64,000 bases of DNA from Parasedimentitalea marina (lineage in GTDB: Bacteria > Pseudomonadota > Alphaproteobacteria > Rhodobacterales > Rhodobacteraceae). A model generated the notes under the pieces. That model saw only the letters and a program-made list of their open reading frames with translations. It had not been told where the DNA came from and ran no database searches. Below are positions 34,635 through 44,675 of the stretch, in pieces (positions within the stretch are counted from its first letter, which is position 1; each line of letters begins with the position of its first letter). The stretch lies in contig NZ_CP033219.1 of the NCBI RefSeq assembly GCF_004006175.1, forward strand, positions 4,092,001 through 4,156,000, read 5' to 3'. The translations under genes and the position numbers were made by a program.

Positions 34635-35519
34635 TTGGCCGCCACTACTGCCGTCAAACCCCGGCCCTTTGCCGAGGCCCTGACCCGGACTCAGAACCTG
34701 ATCGCAACCCGCGTAGACGCAGTTCTGGTGGGCGAAGACACGCTGTCAGATGCGATGCGTTACGCCTTGACCGGCGGCAAGGGACTGCGTGGGTTTTTGG
34801 TATTGGAAAGTGCACGGTTGCACGGTGTTGACGAAGATGTAGCCCTGGATGCCGCACTGGCGATTGAGTGCATCCACGCCTATTCGCTGGTGCACGACGA
34901 TCTGCCCTGCATGGACGATGACGACCTGCGCCGCGGTATGCCCACCGTGCACCGGCAATGGGACGAAGGTCTGGCCGTTCTGGCGGGTGATGCCTTGCAG
35001 ACGCTGGCGTTTGAGCTGCTGTCCGATGCCAAATTCGGGTCAGGCGCACTGGGATTGATCCGGATGCTGGCGCAGGCCGCTGGCAAAGACGGTATGGTAT
35101 CCGGACAGATGCTGGATGTCGCCGCTGAAACCAGCCCCGAACCACTGACGCTACAGCAGATCACCCGGTTGCAAAACCGCAAGACTGGCTGCCTTATCTC
35201 TTGGTCAGCTATGGCCGGAGCAGTGATTTCCGGCGCCGATACCACGCCCTTGCGACACTACGCCGATGCCCTTGGCCTTGCATTTCAAATTGCTGATGAC
35301 ATTCTAGACGTTGAGGGTGACGCTGAAACAGTTGGCAAACGGGTGCGCAAAGATGCCGAGGCCGGGAAGGCCACATTTGTCTCGCTGTTAGGTCTGGATG
35401 CTGCCAAGGCCCGTGCCGTTGAACTTTGCGATCAGGCCTGTGCCGCGCTTGATGTTTACGGTGACCACGGTGAAACCTTGCGCGACGCAGCCCGGTTCGT
35501 TATTTCGCGCGACAGCTAA
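34635..35519 (+). CDS. ispA: Farnesyl diphosphate synthase family polyprenyl synthase
   Basis: Trans-prenyltransferase making FPP (possibly GGPP) from IPP and DMAPP. About 294 residues. First Asp-rich motif in [17 protein letters not shown] with the IHAYS context typical of FPP synthases; second Asp-rich motif in [13 protein letters not shown]. The start is read as TTG at 34635, four bases after the xseB stop, because no ATG lies near and the upstream in-frame extension would overlap xseB. Followed 22 bases later by dxs. Confidence 0.92.
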   Translation: MAATTAVKPRPFAEALTRTQNLIATRVDAVLVGEDTLSDAMRYALTGGKGLRGFLVLESARLHGVDEDVALDAALAIECIHAYSLVHDDLPCMDDDDLRRGMPTVHRQWDEGLAVLAGDALQTLAFELLSDAKFGSGALGLIRMLAQAAGKDGMVSGQMLDVAAETSPEPLTLQQITRLQNRKTGCLISWSAMAGAVISGADTTPLRHYADALGLAFQIADDILDVEGDAETVGKRVRKDAEAGKATFVSLLGLDAAKARAVELCDQACAALDVYGDHGETLRDAARFVISRDS

Positions 35520-35541
35520 TTGCCGCCAAAGGAGGCGCCGC

Positions 35542-37482
35542 ATGCCTGACCAGACCACAGATAGACCCAACACGCCGCTGTTGGACCAGATCAACCGCCC
35601 GGCGGATCTGAAAGCGCTCAGCAATGCGCAACTGGCCCAAGTGGCCAGCGAATTGCGGTCAGAAACCATTTCGGCTGTGTCCGTCACCGGTGGCCATCTG
35701 GGCGCGGGTCTGGGTGTCGTTGAACTGACAGTGGCGCTGCACGCCGTGTTTGACACCCCCCGCGACAAGCTGATCTGGGACGTGTCGCACCAGTGTTATC
35801 CGCACAAGATCCTGACCGAACGCCGGGACCGCATCCGCACCCTGCGCACCAAAGACGGGTTGTCAGGCTTCACCAAACGCTCGGAATCGCCCTACGACCC
35901 TTTTGGAGCGGCGCATAGCTCGACCTCGATCAGTGCAGCACTTGGGTTTTCTGTCGCGCGGGATCTGGGCGGCGTGGTGCCCGAAGGAAACGGCGACGCG
36001 ATTGCGGTGATCGGCGATGGGTCAATGTCAGCGGGTATGGCGTTTGAGGCAATGAACAATGCGGGCCATCTGGGCAAGCGTTTGTTTGTCGTTCTCAACG
36101 ACAACGAGATGAGCATCGCGCCGCCGGTTGGAGCCCTCTCGTCTTATCTGTCACGGCTTTATGCCGAAGAACCGTTTCAAGAGCTGAAGGCCGCCGCCAA
36201 AGGCGCAGTATCGTTGCTGCCGGAACCCTTCCGCGAGGGGGCCAAGCGCGCCAAAGATATGCTGAAAGGCATGGCCGTGGGCGGCACTTTGTTTGAATCG
36301 CTTGGTTTTTCTTACCTTGGGCCGATCGACGGTCACGATCTGGACCAATTGCTGCCAGTCCTACGGACCCTCAAAGCCCGCGCTACCGGCCCGGTGCTGA
36401 TCCATGTGCTGACCAAAAAGGGCAAAGGATACGCCCCCGCCGAGGCCGCCCGCGACAAGGGCCATGCCACTGCCAAGTTTGACGTGGTGACAGGCAAGCA
36501 GAAAAAGACTCCGTCCAATGCGCCCAGCTATACCGGCGTGTTTGGCGACGAGCTGGTGAAACATGCGGCCAAGGACGACAAGATCTGTGCCGTGACCGCC
36601 GCAATGCCAGATGGCACCGGGTTGAACCTGTTTGCCGAACGCTATCCCTCGCGCTGTTTCGATGTGGGCATTGCCGAACAACATGGTGTGACCTTTGCCG
36701 CTGCGCTTGCGGCCGGTGGGATGAAGCCATTTTGCGCGATGTATTCGACATTTCTGCAACGGGGCTACGATCAGGTGGTGCATGACGTCGCCATTCAACG
36801 TCTGCCGGTGCGTTTCGCGATTGACCGCGCCGGACTGGTGGGTGCCGATGGCGCCACCCACGCGGGCAGCTATGACATCGGATTTATGACCAACCTGCCA
36901 GGCATGGTGGTGATGGCTGCCGCCGACGAGGCCGAACTGGTGCATATGGTGGCCACCGCCGCCGCCCATAATGATGGGCCGATCGCCTTCCGCTATCCCC
37001 GTGGCGAGGGCGAAGGCGTCGAGATGCCAGATGAGCCGCACCTGCTGGAGATCGGCAAGGGCCGTATGATCCAAACCGGGTCTCGGGTGGCGCTGCTGTC
37101 GTTCGGAACCCGTCTGGGTGAGGTCCGCAAAGCCGCCGAGGCGCTGTCGGCCAAGGGCATCACACCGACAATTGCCGACGCGCGCTTTGCCAAACCGCTG
37201 GACCGTGAGATGATCCTGGACCTGGCTGCCAACCACGAGGCGCTGATTACGATTGAAGAAGGCGCCGTGGGTGGCTTTGGCTCACACGTGGCACAGCTGC
37301 TGGCGGATGAAGGCGTGTTTGACGCGGGGCTGAAGTACCGATCAATGGTGCTGCCCGATATCTTTATCGATCAGGCCAGCCCAGAGGACATGTACCGTGT
37401 GGCCGGCATGGACGCCGCACAGATAGAGGCCAAGGTTCTGGATGTGCTGGGCGTGGCAACGATTGGAGAGAAGCGGGCTTAA
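35542..37482 (+). CDS. dxs: 1-Deoxy-D-xylulose-5-phosphate synthase
   Basis: First enzyme of the MEP isoprenoid pathway, TPP-dependent, joining pyruvate and glyceraldehyde-3-phosphate. About 646 residues. Motifs: [13 protein letters not shown] near residue 120, the TPP-binding [16 protein letters not shown] near residue 155, EQHGVTFAA near residue 378 and [15 protein letters not shown] near residue 432. The ATG at 35542 follows AAAGGAGG; a longer in-frame open stretch that runs back into ispA is ignored. Downstream of ispA, forming an isoprenoid supply cluster. Confidence 0.97.
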   Translation: MPDQTTDRPNTPLLDQINRPADLKALSNAQLAQVASELRSETISAVSVTGGHLGAGLGVVELTVALHAVFDTPRDKLIWDVSHQCYPHKILTERRDRIRTLRTKDGLSGFTKRSESPYDPFGAAHSSTSISAALGFSVARDLGGVVPEGNGDAIAVIGDGSMSAGMAFEAMNNAGHLGKRLFVVLNDNEMSIAPPVGALSSYLSRLYAEEPFQELKAAAKGAVSLLPEPFREGAKRAKDMLKGMAVGGTLFESLGFSYLGPIDGHDLDQLLPVLRTLKARATGPVLIHVLTKKGKGYAPAEAARDKGHATAKFDVVTGKQKKTPSNAPSYTGVFGDELVKHAAKDDKICAVTAAMPDGTGLNLFAERYPSRCFDVGIAEQHGVTFAAALAAGGMKPFCAMYSTFLQRGYDQVVHDVAIQRLPVRFAIDRAGLVGADGATHAGSYDIGFMTNLPGMVVMAAADEAELVHMVATAAAHNDGPIAFRYPRGEGEGVEMPDEPHLLEIGKGRMIQTGSRVALLSFGTRLGEVRKAAEALSAKGITPTIADARFAKPLDREMILDLAANHEALITIEEGAVGGFGSHVAQLLADEGVFDAGLKYRSMVLPDIFIDQASPEDMYRVAGMDAAQIEAKVLDVLGVATIGEKRA

Positions 37483-37565
37483 TTCCCTTCGATATAGTCT
37501 AACTATTTTGACTATGGGCGAGCGACGGCCTCAGGCGGGCACGAAATACGGAAAAACCCAGGAAT

Positions 37566-37886
37566 TTAACTGATCAGTCGATAGATCTTCGCATGCCAAC
37601 GGCGGTTCAACTTGAATACGAGGTCCGCAATCTGATCGTCCCCCATGATGACCGGAGGAAGATCTTGCGGTCGGGCAACCGCCAAATTGAGGAGCATCGC
37701 CCGTTCAGCAAATACAGCTGGATCAAAAATTATATCCATCCGCACAATAAAGGACTGGGACGCCCACAATTGCTCAACCATACCCGGAAATCTTTTGTCC
37801 AGCTGACCATACATTCGCCCCAAAGTTCGAAAATTGAGCAAAACAAATAGCAGATGGAACGAGGAGCTTATATGGAACGACGTCAT
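37566..37886 (-). CDS. Small hypothetical protein, possibly membrane-anchored
   Basis: An open frame of about 106 residues from an ATG at 37886, eight bases after the stop of the epimerase gene on the same strand. It has a short hydrophobic stretch near the N-terminus (FHLLFVLLNF) and a conserved-looking body with YGQLDKRFPGMVEQLW and RMDIIFDPAVFAERAMLLN. No clear ribosome site precedes the ATG, although TATAAT lies just upstream. Base composition is more AT-rich than the neighbours. I do not recognise the family and it could be a chance frame. Confidence 0.4.
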   Translation of the reverse strand: MTSFHISSSFHLLFVLLNFRTLGRMYGQLDKRFPGMVEQLWASQSFIVRMDIIFDPAVFAERAMLLNLAVARPQDLPPVIMGDDQIADLVFKLNRRWHAKIYRLIS

Positions 37887-37893
37887 ATGCTGA

Positions 37894-38766
37894 TTATAGC
37901 GCAGGCGGCTCTGCAGGTGGAACAAATTTTTCCATATCCTCAGCCTCAAATACTGCCTGCAAGCCAATGCGATAATCCGGATAACGCAGTTTCACACCCA
38001 GTTCTTCCTTAATAAGCGTATTACGAACCCGCTTGTTCTCGCTGTAAAAACTGCGCGCCATTGGGGTCATTGCGGCCTCTTCAAACGGCACTTCGGGTGG
38101 CATGGGTAGGCCCAGCAGTTCAGCCGCATAGCTGAGCACGTCCTGGGGCGGCACCGGGACATCGTCACAGACATTGTAAATCGCGCCAGGATTGGGCTGC
38201 GCGATCGAGGCCGCCAACACCTGGGCGATGTCATCCACATGAATGCGCGAGAACACCTGACCCGGTTTGATGATCAAACGCGCCTTGCCGGTCATCAGCT
38301 TGGCAAAGGGTCCACGCCCCGGCCCGTAGATACCGGCCAGACGAAAGATGTGCAGTGGCAGTCCGTTGACAGACTGCCATTCAGTTTCAGCCTGTGCGCG
38401 CCATTTGCCACGATTGGCCGCCGGAGTAATCGGCGTGGTCTCGTCCACCCAGCCGCCGTTGTGATCGCCATAAACCACCGTAGTGGACAGGTAGCCGACC
38501 CACTCCAGATCCCTGGCTGCGGCGATTTTGTCGCGCAGCCCGGCCAGCACCGGGTCGCCGTCCGCCGTGGGGGCGATTGACGACAGAATATGCGTGACAC
38601 CGTCCAATGACACATCGTCGCCCGGCCAGGTCAACATCTCTACACCGTCTTCAGAGGCCCCCCCCTCGCGAGAGGTTCCAATCACCCGCCAGTCATCCCC
38701 CGGCAAGCGCTGCGCCAATGCGCGGGCAGAGTATCCATATCCAAGGCAGAGCAGTGTTTTTGTCAT
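37894..38766 (-). CDS. NAD(P)-dependent epimerase/dehydratase-like protein (YeeZ type)
   Basis: 290 residues with an N-terminal Rossmann loop of the short GYGYSAR type rather than the usual GxxGxxG, as in YeeZ-like SDR proteins. Later come STTVVYGDHNG (catalytic Ser/Tyr region), FRLAGIYGPGRGP and SRIHVDDIAQVL, all typical of the extended-SDR family. Function in the family is not established. The ATG at 38766 follows directly on a gene-poor stretch with a gene remnant and IS-like ends. Confidence 0.87.
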   Translation of the reverse strand: MTKTLLCLGYGYSARALAQRLPGDDWRVIGTSREGGASEDGVEMLTWPGDDVSLDGVTHILSSIAPTADGDPVLAGLRDKIAAARDLEWVGYLSTTVVYGDHNGGWVDETTPITPAANRGKWRAQAETEWQSVNGLPLHIFRLAGIYGPGRGPFAKLMTGKARLIIKPGQVFSRIHVDDIAQVLAASIAQPNPGAIYNVCDDVPVPPQDVLSYAAELLGLPMPPEVPFEEAAMTPMARSFYSENKRVRNTLIKEELGVKLRYPDYRIGLQAVFEAEDMEKFVPPAEPPAL

Positions 38767-38832
38767 GGTTCTTACATTCTGTGGCTGTGTTCTGGCTACA
38801 AGGGGTGATTTCGATCTTAGGCTACTGGGACA

Positions 38833-39078
38833 TCAAACTGGCCAACCAAAATGCCGTAATCGATGGCAAATCTGTGTATGACTGTCCGATGCCTCAATAT
38901 TGATCGCTTGATGCCAATACCAGTGCAGATAAGAAGCAAAGCCAGGTAAGTCGCCCTGCGCCGCATCAAAAGCTGCCGCAATACCCAGATCGGCAACATT
39001 TGCTACGATGTGGTGAAAATCAAATTGCGCAGCCAGCCAGGGCTCCGATACTTGAAGTCTCCACCCTGTCAGGCTGCG
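38833..39078 (-). pseudogene. Gene remnant: open C-terminal-like fragment with no start
   Basis: Between a TAG at 39079-39081 and a TGA at 38833, 81 codons stay open and read like a natural protein end (SEPWLAAQFDFHHIVANV, DAAQGDLPGFASYLHWYWHQ). There is no ATG, GTG or TTG in it. It abuts IS-end-like repeats at 39099. I take it as the 3' remnant of a gene disrupted by a mobile element; the parent family is unknown. The rest of the gene-free stretch 38767-39282 shows only the IS-like ends. Confidence 0.4.
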
Positions 39079-39098
39079 CTACTGTTTCGCTTGATTAG

Positions 39099-39139
39099 TG
39101 ACACTTCTACTTTGCACAAAGGCGGACACTTCTACTTGG
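39099..39139. mobile_element. Solitary IS-end-like tandem motif
   Basis: GACACTTCTACTTTG (39100-39114) and GACACTTCTACTTGG (39125-39139) repeat with a 25-base period and start after TG. Multiple short repeats at a TG-starting end are typical of IS21-family elements. No transposase gene is present, so this would be a leftover end. Confidence 0.4.
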
Positions 39140-39282
39140 TTGCAATATGGGTGGCTAAATATTGCTACCGTTTCCATATCGTCGCCAAAGCTGTCATCTT
39201 CTTGTCATCAAAGAGAGTGTATTCGGAAACTCAGAACAATGCGGGGGCTTGCGCTCGGCGCGACAATCATAACAATTGGCAC

Positions 39283-41085
39283 ATGACAGACATTGCATTC
39301 CCAAGCTGGCCCGACGTCGCCCCTCACCTTATTTCAGTAGCCGCAGGACGCGCCTTTGCGGATACGGTTATTCGCCAAGGTAAATGGGTCAATGTGCACA
39401 CCCGAGAAGTGCTGCCCGATCATGACATCGCCATTGTTGCCGGGCGTATCGCCTATGTTGGCCCAGATGCCTCTTATTGCACCGGCCCCGACACCGAGGT
39501 GATCGAGGCCAATGGGCGCTTTATGATTCCCGGTCTCTGCGACGCCCATTTGCATATTGAATCCGGTATGCTGACACCGGCCGAATTTGCGCGTGCGGTA
39601 ATCCCGCATGGCACCACCAGCATGTTCACCGACCCACATGAAATAGCCAACGTATTGGGGTTGGACGGGGTGAAATACATGCATGACGAGGCACTGATGC
39701 AGCCTGTCAATATCTTTACCCAGATGCCGTCCTGTGCGCCCTCGGCACCGGGATTAGAGACAACGGGCTATGAAATTTCACCCGAAGACGTCGCCGAGGC
39801 GATGAGCTGGCCGGGCATTGTAGGTCTGGGTGAGATGATGAATTTCCCCGGTGTTGCCAATGCCGACCCCAAGATGCTGGCCGAGATCGCCGCCACGCAG
39901 CGGGCCGGGAAAACCGTCGGCGGGCACTATGCCTCGCCTGATCTTGGCCCCAACTTCGCGGCCTATGTGGCCGGTGGACCTGCTGATGACCACGAGGGCA
40001 CCTGCGAGGCCGACGCCATTGCGCGGGTGCGTCAGGGGATGCGGTCGATGATGCGGCTGGGGTCGGCCTGGTACGACGTTGAAACCCAAATCACTGCGGT
40101 GACCGAAAAAGGGTTGGATCCACGCAGTTTCATCCTGTGTACTGACGATTGCCATTCCGGCACATTGGTCAACGACGGCCACATGAACCGGGTTGTGCGC
40201 CACGCCATCGCTTGTGGATGTGATCCGGTGGTGGCGTTGCAGATGGCGACGATTAATACCGCCACCCATTTTGGTCTGGAACGCGACATTGGCTCGATTA
40301 CGCCGGGTCGCCGGGCCGATGTGATCCTGACCTCGGACCTGACGGAACTGCCGATCGAGCTGGTGATTGCACGCGGCAAAATCGTCGCTGAATCAGGCTC
40401 TATCAAGGTCGATTGTCCGCATTTGGACTGGCCCGACAGTGCCCGTGGCACCATTCATTTGGGTCACGAACTGGCAGGCAAGGACTTTGAACTTGCCGCC
40501 CCCGCTGGCGCCAACGCGGTCACCGCCAATGTGATTGGCGTGGTCGAAAATCAGGCACCGACAAAGGCGCTAAAGGCGGATCTGCCGGTACGCAACGGCT
40601 TGGTCGAAGGCGATGGCGACACCATGCAGATCGCTTTGGTTGAACGGCATCGCGGCACCGGCGGTGTCACCAATGCCTTTGTCTCGGGCTTTGGCTATCA
40701 GGGCAAAATGGCGATGGCATCGACAGTGGCGCATGACAGCCACCACATGATTGTGGTGGGGACCGACCGCGACCAGATGGCGCTGGCCGCCAATCGTCTG
40801 GCCGAAGTTGGTGGCGGTGTTACCCTGTTCCGCGATGGCGAAGAGATGGCCTTGGTGGAACTGCCTATCGCTGGCTTGATGTCCGACCAGCCCGCGACAG
40901 AGGTCGCCGCCAAGGCCGAGGCCCTGGGCGAGGCCATGCAGGCCTGCGGCTGCACCCTGAACAACGCCTATATGCAGCATTCGCTGCTGGCGCTTGTGGT
41001 GATCCCTGAGTTGCGGATCTCTGACCTTGGCCTTGTCGACGTTCGCACATTCCAGAAAATTCCAGTTATCGAGTCTGTTACATGA
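39283..41085 (+). CDS. ade: Adenine deaminase
   Basis: Metal-dependent hydrolase converting adenine to hypoxanthine and ammonia. About 600 residues. Metal-binding DAHLHIESGML near residue 88, the PHGTTSMFTDPHEIANVLG block, TDDCHSGTL near residue 285 and the C-terminal family region GHELAGKDFELAAPAGANAV. The ATG at 39283 (MTDIAFPSWPDV) is preferred; an upstream in-frame extension runs through IS-like debris. The stop overlaps amn by four bases, coupling adenine release from AMP to its deamination. Confidence 0.95.
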   Translation: MTDIAFPSWPDVAPHLISVAAGRAFADTVIRQGKWVNVHTREVLPDHDIAIVAGRIAYVGPDASYCTGPDTEVIEANGRFMIPGLCDAHLHIESGMLTPAEFARAVIPHGTTSMFTDPHEIANVLGLDGVKYMHDEALMQPVNIFTQMPSCAPSAPGLETTGYEISPEDVAEAMSWPGIVGLGEMMNFPGVANADPKMLAEIAATQRAGKTVGGHYASPDLGPNFAAYVAGGPADDHEGTCEADAIARVRQGMRSMMRLGSAWYDVETQITAVTEKGLDPRSFILCTDDCHSGTLVNDGHMNRVVRHAIACGCDPVVALQMATINTATHFGLERDIGSITPGRRADVILTSDLTELPIELVIARGKIVAESGSIKVDCPHLDWPDSARGTIHLGHELAGKDFELAAPAGANAVTANVIGVVENQAPTKALKADLPVRNGLVEGDGDTMQIALVERHRGTGGVTNAFVSGFGYQGKMAMASTVAHDSHHMIVVGTDRDQMALAANRLAEVGGGVTLFRDGEEMALVELPIAGLMSDQPATEVAAKAEALGEAMQACGCTLNNAYMQHSLLALVVIPELRISDLGLVDVRTFQKIPVIESVT

Positions 41086-42548
41086 TTTCCATTTCCCTAC
41101 CTCAGCACCCCGAAACCGAAGTGTTCACAGATGCCGCGGCGGCCGTCGCGCGGCTGCAATTGCTGTACCAGCAGGCCACCGATTTTCTATGCGATGGCTT
41201 TACCAAGGCCATGGCCGGGGGACAGGTGGGCGATCAACGCATCCGCGCGTTCTATCCGGAAATCCGCGTCGCCACGTCCAGCTTTGCGCAGGTCGACAGC
41301 CGCCTCAGCTTTGGCCATGTGGCGGCTCCGGGGGAATATGCCACCACAGTGACCCGGCCGGACCTGTTCGAGAATTATCTGGTTCAGCAGATAGGCCTGC
41401 TAATCCGCAACTATGGCCAGCCAGTCACCGTCGGCGTGTCGGACACGCCAATGCCGGTTCACTTTGCCGTTGCCGCCCGCCCTGGTCTGACAATTCCACA
41501 TGACGGGGCTGCGGGCTTCACCCTGCGCGACGTCTTTGATGTCCCGGATCTGGCGACGACGAACGACGATATTGTGAATGGCACCCATACCCCGGCCAAT
41601 GGAACCGGCCCACTGGCGCTGTTCACTGCCCAGCGTGTGGATTATTCGCTGGCACGGTTGGCGCATTACACCGCCACCGATCCGCAGCATTTCCAGAACC
41701 ACGTCTTGTTCACCAACTATCAGTTCTATGTCGCCGAGTTTGAGGCCTATGCCCGGGCCCAACTGGCAGACCCGGACTCGGGCTACACCAGCTTTGTCAG
41801 CACCGGCAACCACGAGATCACTTCGGCGGATACCACAATCCCCGAGACCACCAAACAGCCGCAAATGCCGACCTATCACCTGAAACGCGAAGACGGCAGC
41901 GGTATTACCCTGGTCAACATCGGCGTTGGGCCGTCAAATGCCAAAACTGCGACCGATCACATCGCCGTGCTGCGCCCCCATGCCTGGCTGATGGTCGGCC
42001 ACTGTGCCGGGTTGCGCAACACCCAGGCGCTGGGAGATTTTGTACTGGCGCATGCCTACCTGCGCGAAGATCACGTGCTGGATGACGACCTGCCAGTCTG
42101 GACCCCAATCCCCGCCCTTGCAGAAATTCAAATCGCACTGGAACAGGCAGTGGAAGAGGTGACCGAGCTAGAGGGCTATGACCTGAAACGGATCATGCGA
42201 ACCGGCACTGTCGCCACCATCGACAACCGCAACTGGGAGTTGCGCGATCAATCCGGCCCGGTGCAGCGCCTGAGCCAATCCCGCGCGGTTGCCCTTGACA
42301 TGGAGAGCGCGACGATTGCCGCCAACGGCTACCGGTTTCGGGTCCCATATGGCACCTTGCTATGCGTCTCTGATAAACCTTTGCACGGCGAACTGAAGCT
42401 GCCGGGTATGGCATCGGATTTCTATCGCACCCAAGTCGCACGCCACTTAATGATCGGAATACGCGCAATGGAACGTCTGCGTGGCATGCCATTGGAGCGG
42501 TTGCATAGCCGAAAACTGCGGTCCTTCGACGAAACGGCCTTCCTCTAA
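41082..42548 (+). CDS. amn: AMP nucleosidase
   Basis: Hydrolyses AMP to adenine and ribose 5-phosphate. 488 residues, the normal length for the bacterial enzyme. N-terminal helical domain, then a C-terminal nucleoside-phosphorylase-like domain with the VNIGVGPSNAKTATDHIAVLRPHAWLMVGHCAGLR stretch and DMESATIAANGYRFRVPYGTLLCVSDKPLHGELK. It follows ade with an ATGA overlap. Together they would strip adenine from AMP and send it to hypoxanthine, useful for purine salvage or for controlling AMP. Confidence 0.96.
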   Translation: MISISLPQHPETEVFTDAAAAVARLQLLYQQATDFLCDGFTKAMAGGQVGDQRIRAFYPEIRVATSSFAQVDSRLSFGHVAAPGEYATTVTRPDLFENYLVQQIGLLIRNYGQPVTVGVSDTPMPVHFAVAARPGLTIPHDGAAGFTLRDVFDVPDLATTNDDIVNGTHTPANGTGPLALFTAQRVDYSLARLAHYTATDPQHFQNHVLFTNYQFYVAEFEAYARAQLADPDSGYTSFVSTGNHEITSADTTIPETTKQPQMPTYHLKREDGSGITLVNIGVGPSNAKTATDHIAVLRPHAWLMVGHCAGLRNTQALGDFVLAHAYLREDHVLDDDLPVWTPIPALAEIQIALEQAVEEVTELEGYDLKRIMRTGTVATIDNRNWELRDQSGPVQRLSQSRAVALDMESATIAANGYRFRVPYGTLLCVSDKPLHGELKLPGMASDFYRTQVARHLMIGIRAMERLRGMPLERLHSRKLRSFDETAFL

Positions 42549-42688
42549 AGGCTTTTTCAGCGTATTTCAGCTGAAATTGGCTAGTTTTCCCCATATTTCG
42601 TTACACTATTCGTTGTGTTAGGCCACAACATAACGCTAAGGTCACGCAATGAGGCCCCATAAGTCGGGCAGACGTAAGGAGACAAAGA

Positions 42689-42976
42689 ATGTCCAAACCA
42701 ATGACAAAAACCCAGCTCGTTGCCGCTCTGGCCGAAGACATGGGCAGCGATAAAAAAGCCGCAGGCGCAGCTCTGGAAGCCGTTTGTGACCTGATCACCC
42801 GCGAAGTATCCGGCGGCGGTGCTGTCACACTTCCCGGCGTTGGCAAGATCTATTGCCGCGAGCGCCCAGAGCGCGAAGTGCGCAATCCTGCCACTGGCGA
42901 AAAATTCATGAAAGAAGCCGACAAGGTTGTCAAAATGACAATCGCCAAAGCGCTGAAAGACAGCGTTAACGGCTAA
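42689..42976 (+). CDS. hup: HU-family DNA-binding protein
   Basis: 95-residue nucleoid protein. The fold is typical: KTQLVAALAEDMG start, helices, and a DNA-binding arm with RERPEREVRNPATGEKF (usually RxxRxGRNPxTGE). The flank GVGKIY replaces the more common GFGxF, a minor departure. A strong ribosome site AAGGAG lies before the ATG and a good terminator follows. The 140-base promoter region before it shows no obvious operator. Confidence 0.93.
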   Translation: MSKPMTKTQLVAALAEDMGSDKKAAGAALEAVCDLITREVSGGGAVTLPGVGKIYCRERPEREVRNPATGEKFMKEADKVVKMTIAKALKDSVNG

Positions 42977-42998
42977 GCTTGAATTCACTTTGAATTTA

Positions 42999-43031
42999 GG
43001 AAAGGGTCGCCCCAACGGGCGGCCCTTTTCC
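42999..43031 (+). terminator. Rho-independent terminator after hup
   Basis: AAAGGGTCGCCC pairs with GGGCGGCCCTTT (one G-T pair), flanked by GGA and TTCC, with a four-base loop and a T-run. It lies 23 bases after the hup stop. Confidence 0.9.
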
Positions 43032-43057
43032 GTCGTTACATAGCAAAGGTACGTTTC

Positions 43058-43681
43058 ATGGATGGTGTTAACCTGGCCCTGATCATGGCCGCAGGATTGC
43101 TGGCAGGGGCCAGTCCGGGACCAGCCACACTGACCATTGCGGGCACATCCATGCAGCAGGGTCGCAAGGCTGGTCTGGTCCTGGCTTCTGGGATCAGCAC
43201 CGGCTCGTTGATCTGGTCGGTTTCTGCGGCCTTTGGCTTGGGGGCCGTGATGCTGGCCAATGCCTGGTTGTTTGAGGTCGCCCGATACGCTGGTGCCGCT
43301 TATTTGATGTACCTGGCTTTCCGCTCGGCACGGTCTGCTTTGCGATCTGGGACGCCTGAAATGAAAAGTTCCCGGGCCAAGTCGCTGAGGGCAATTTTTG
43401 CCAAAGGTCTTGCGTTGCACATAACCAACCCCAAGGCAGTTCTTTTCTTTGGATCACTGTATGCCATTGCCATTCCACCTGGCACATCGCCCTCGGTTTT
43501 ATTGACCGTTATCGCCGTGATTGCGGTGCAAAGCACGCTGGTGTTCCACGGCTATGCACTGTTGTTTTCCAGCGCCACCGCAGCGCGCATCTATCAGCGG
43601 TTGCGGCGCGGGTTTGAAGCCGTTTTTGCAGCTGCATTTGCCACCGCCAGTTGGCAGATTTTCACCGCTCGGTTCAGCTAA
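43058..43681 (+). CDS. LysE/RhtB family exporter
   Basis: 207-residue membrane protein with the family's ASPGPATLTIAG motif in the first helix and NPKAVLFFGSLYA in the fourth. Six hydrophobic segments. Amino-acid export is the usual role; substrate unknown. It is the second LysE-type gene in the window (the other is at 19064) and is followed 45 bases later by a DMT transporter gene, so the two may be co-transcribed. Confidence 0.9.
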   Translation: MDGVNLALIMAAGLLAGASPGPATLTIAGTSMQQGRKAGLVLASGISTGSLIWSVSAAFGLGAVMLANAWLFEVARYAGAAYLMYLAFRSARSALRSGTPEMKSSRAKSLRAIFAKGLALHITNPKAVLFFGSLYAIAIPPGTSPSVLLTVIAVIAVQSTLVFHGYALLFSSATAARIYQRLRRGFEAVFAAAFATASWQIFTARFS

Positions 43682-43726
43682 CGTCAATTCGGCCGGTAAC
43701 AGACGGACACATAAGGATCACCAAGT

Positions 43727-44620
43727 ATGGATGCACGCGCAATTGCCATGGGGCTTGCCTTTGCCTTTATGTGGTCCTCGGCCTTTACCTCGGCGCGGAT
43801 AATTGTCGCCGATGCCTCGCCGTTGTTCTCACTGGCGCTGCGGTTTCTGGTGTCCGGACTGATTGGCGTCTGTATTGCCCGTGCCATGGGGCAGACGTGG
43901 CACCTGAACCGCATCCAATGGCGAGCCACCATCATTTTCGGGGTCTGCCAGAACGCATTGTATCTGGGGCTTAACTTTGTCGCCATGCAGACAGTTCAGG
44001 CGTCACTGGCTGCCATTATCGCCGCCACGATGCCCCTGTTGGTGGCGCTGGCATCCTGGGTGTTGTTCAAAGAACGGTTGAGGCCGCTGGGTATTGCAGG
44101 GTTGCTGGCGGGCGTGCTGGGGGTGGGTCTGATCATGGGAACCCGGATCAGCGCCGGGGTAGACCTGTATGGCATGGCGTTATGCGGACTTGGCGTACTG
44201 GCGCTAACTGTCGCCACACTGGCACTGCGTGGGGCGACATCAGGCGGCAACTTCATGATGGTGGTGGGGCTGCAGATGCTCGTCGGGGCAGCCCTGCTGT
44301 TTGTCGCCGCCCTGTTGTTCGAGGACATCTATATCAATCCCACACTGTCGCTGGCGCTGGCCTTTGCCTATACCACGCTGGTGCCCGGACTGATTGCCAC
44401 CTTTATCTGGGTGTTGCTGCTGAACCGCATCGGACCACTACGCGCGGCGACGTTTCACTTTCTAAACCCAGTGTTTGGCGTCGCTGTCGCCGCCATGCTG
44501 CTGGGTGAGCGCCTTGGACCAATGGACATGGTGGGCGTGCTGATTGTCACCGTCGGTATCCTGGCTGTGCAACTGTCGCGCCAGCCTGCCACCGTCACGA
44601 AACCCACTGCGGCGGAATGA
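43727..44620 (+). CDS. DMT superfamily (EamA) transporter
   Basis: 297-residue ten-helix protein with two EamA repeats. The opening GLAFAFMWSSAFTSARIIV, PLLVALASWVLFKERLRPLG and NPVFGVAVAAMLLGERLGPMD are characteristic. Likely exports a small metabolite or amino acid; substrate unknown. AAGGATC precedes the ATG. It follows a LysE-type gene and precedes a DUF4202 gene. Confidence 0.9.
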   Translation: MDARAIAMGLAFAFMWSSAFTSARIIVADASPLFSLALRFLVSGLIGVCIARAMGQTWHLNRIQWRATIIFGVCQNALYLGLNFVAMQTVQASLAAIIAATMPLLVALASWVLFKERLRPLGIAGLLAGVLGVGLIMGTRISAGVDLYGMALCGLGVLALTVATLALRGATSGGNFMMVVGLQMLVGAALLFVAALLFEDIYINPTLSLALAFAYTTLVPGLIATFIWVLLLNRIGPLRAATFHFLNPVFGVAVAAMLLGERLGPMDMVGVLIVTVGILAVQLSRQPATVTKPTAAE

Positions 44621-44675
44621 GGGTGCAGATCGTGAAAGTTTACAGTAGCCTTACGGTAAGAAAAAGGGAGCCGCT

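Noticed and set aside
39010..39282. Longer start for adenine deaminase
   Set aside because: The added part crosses the IS-end-like repeats and has no similarity to the family.
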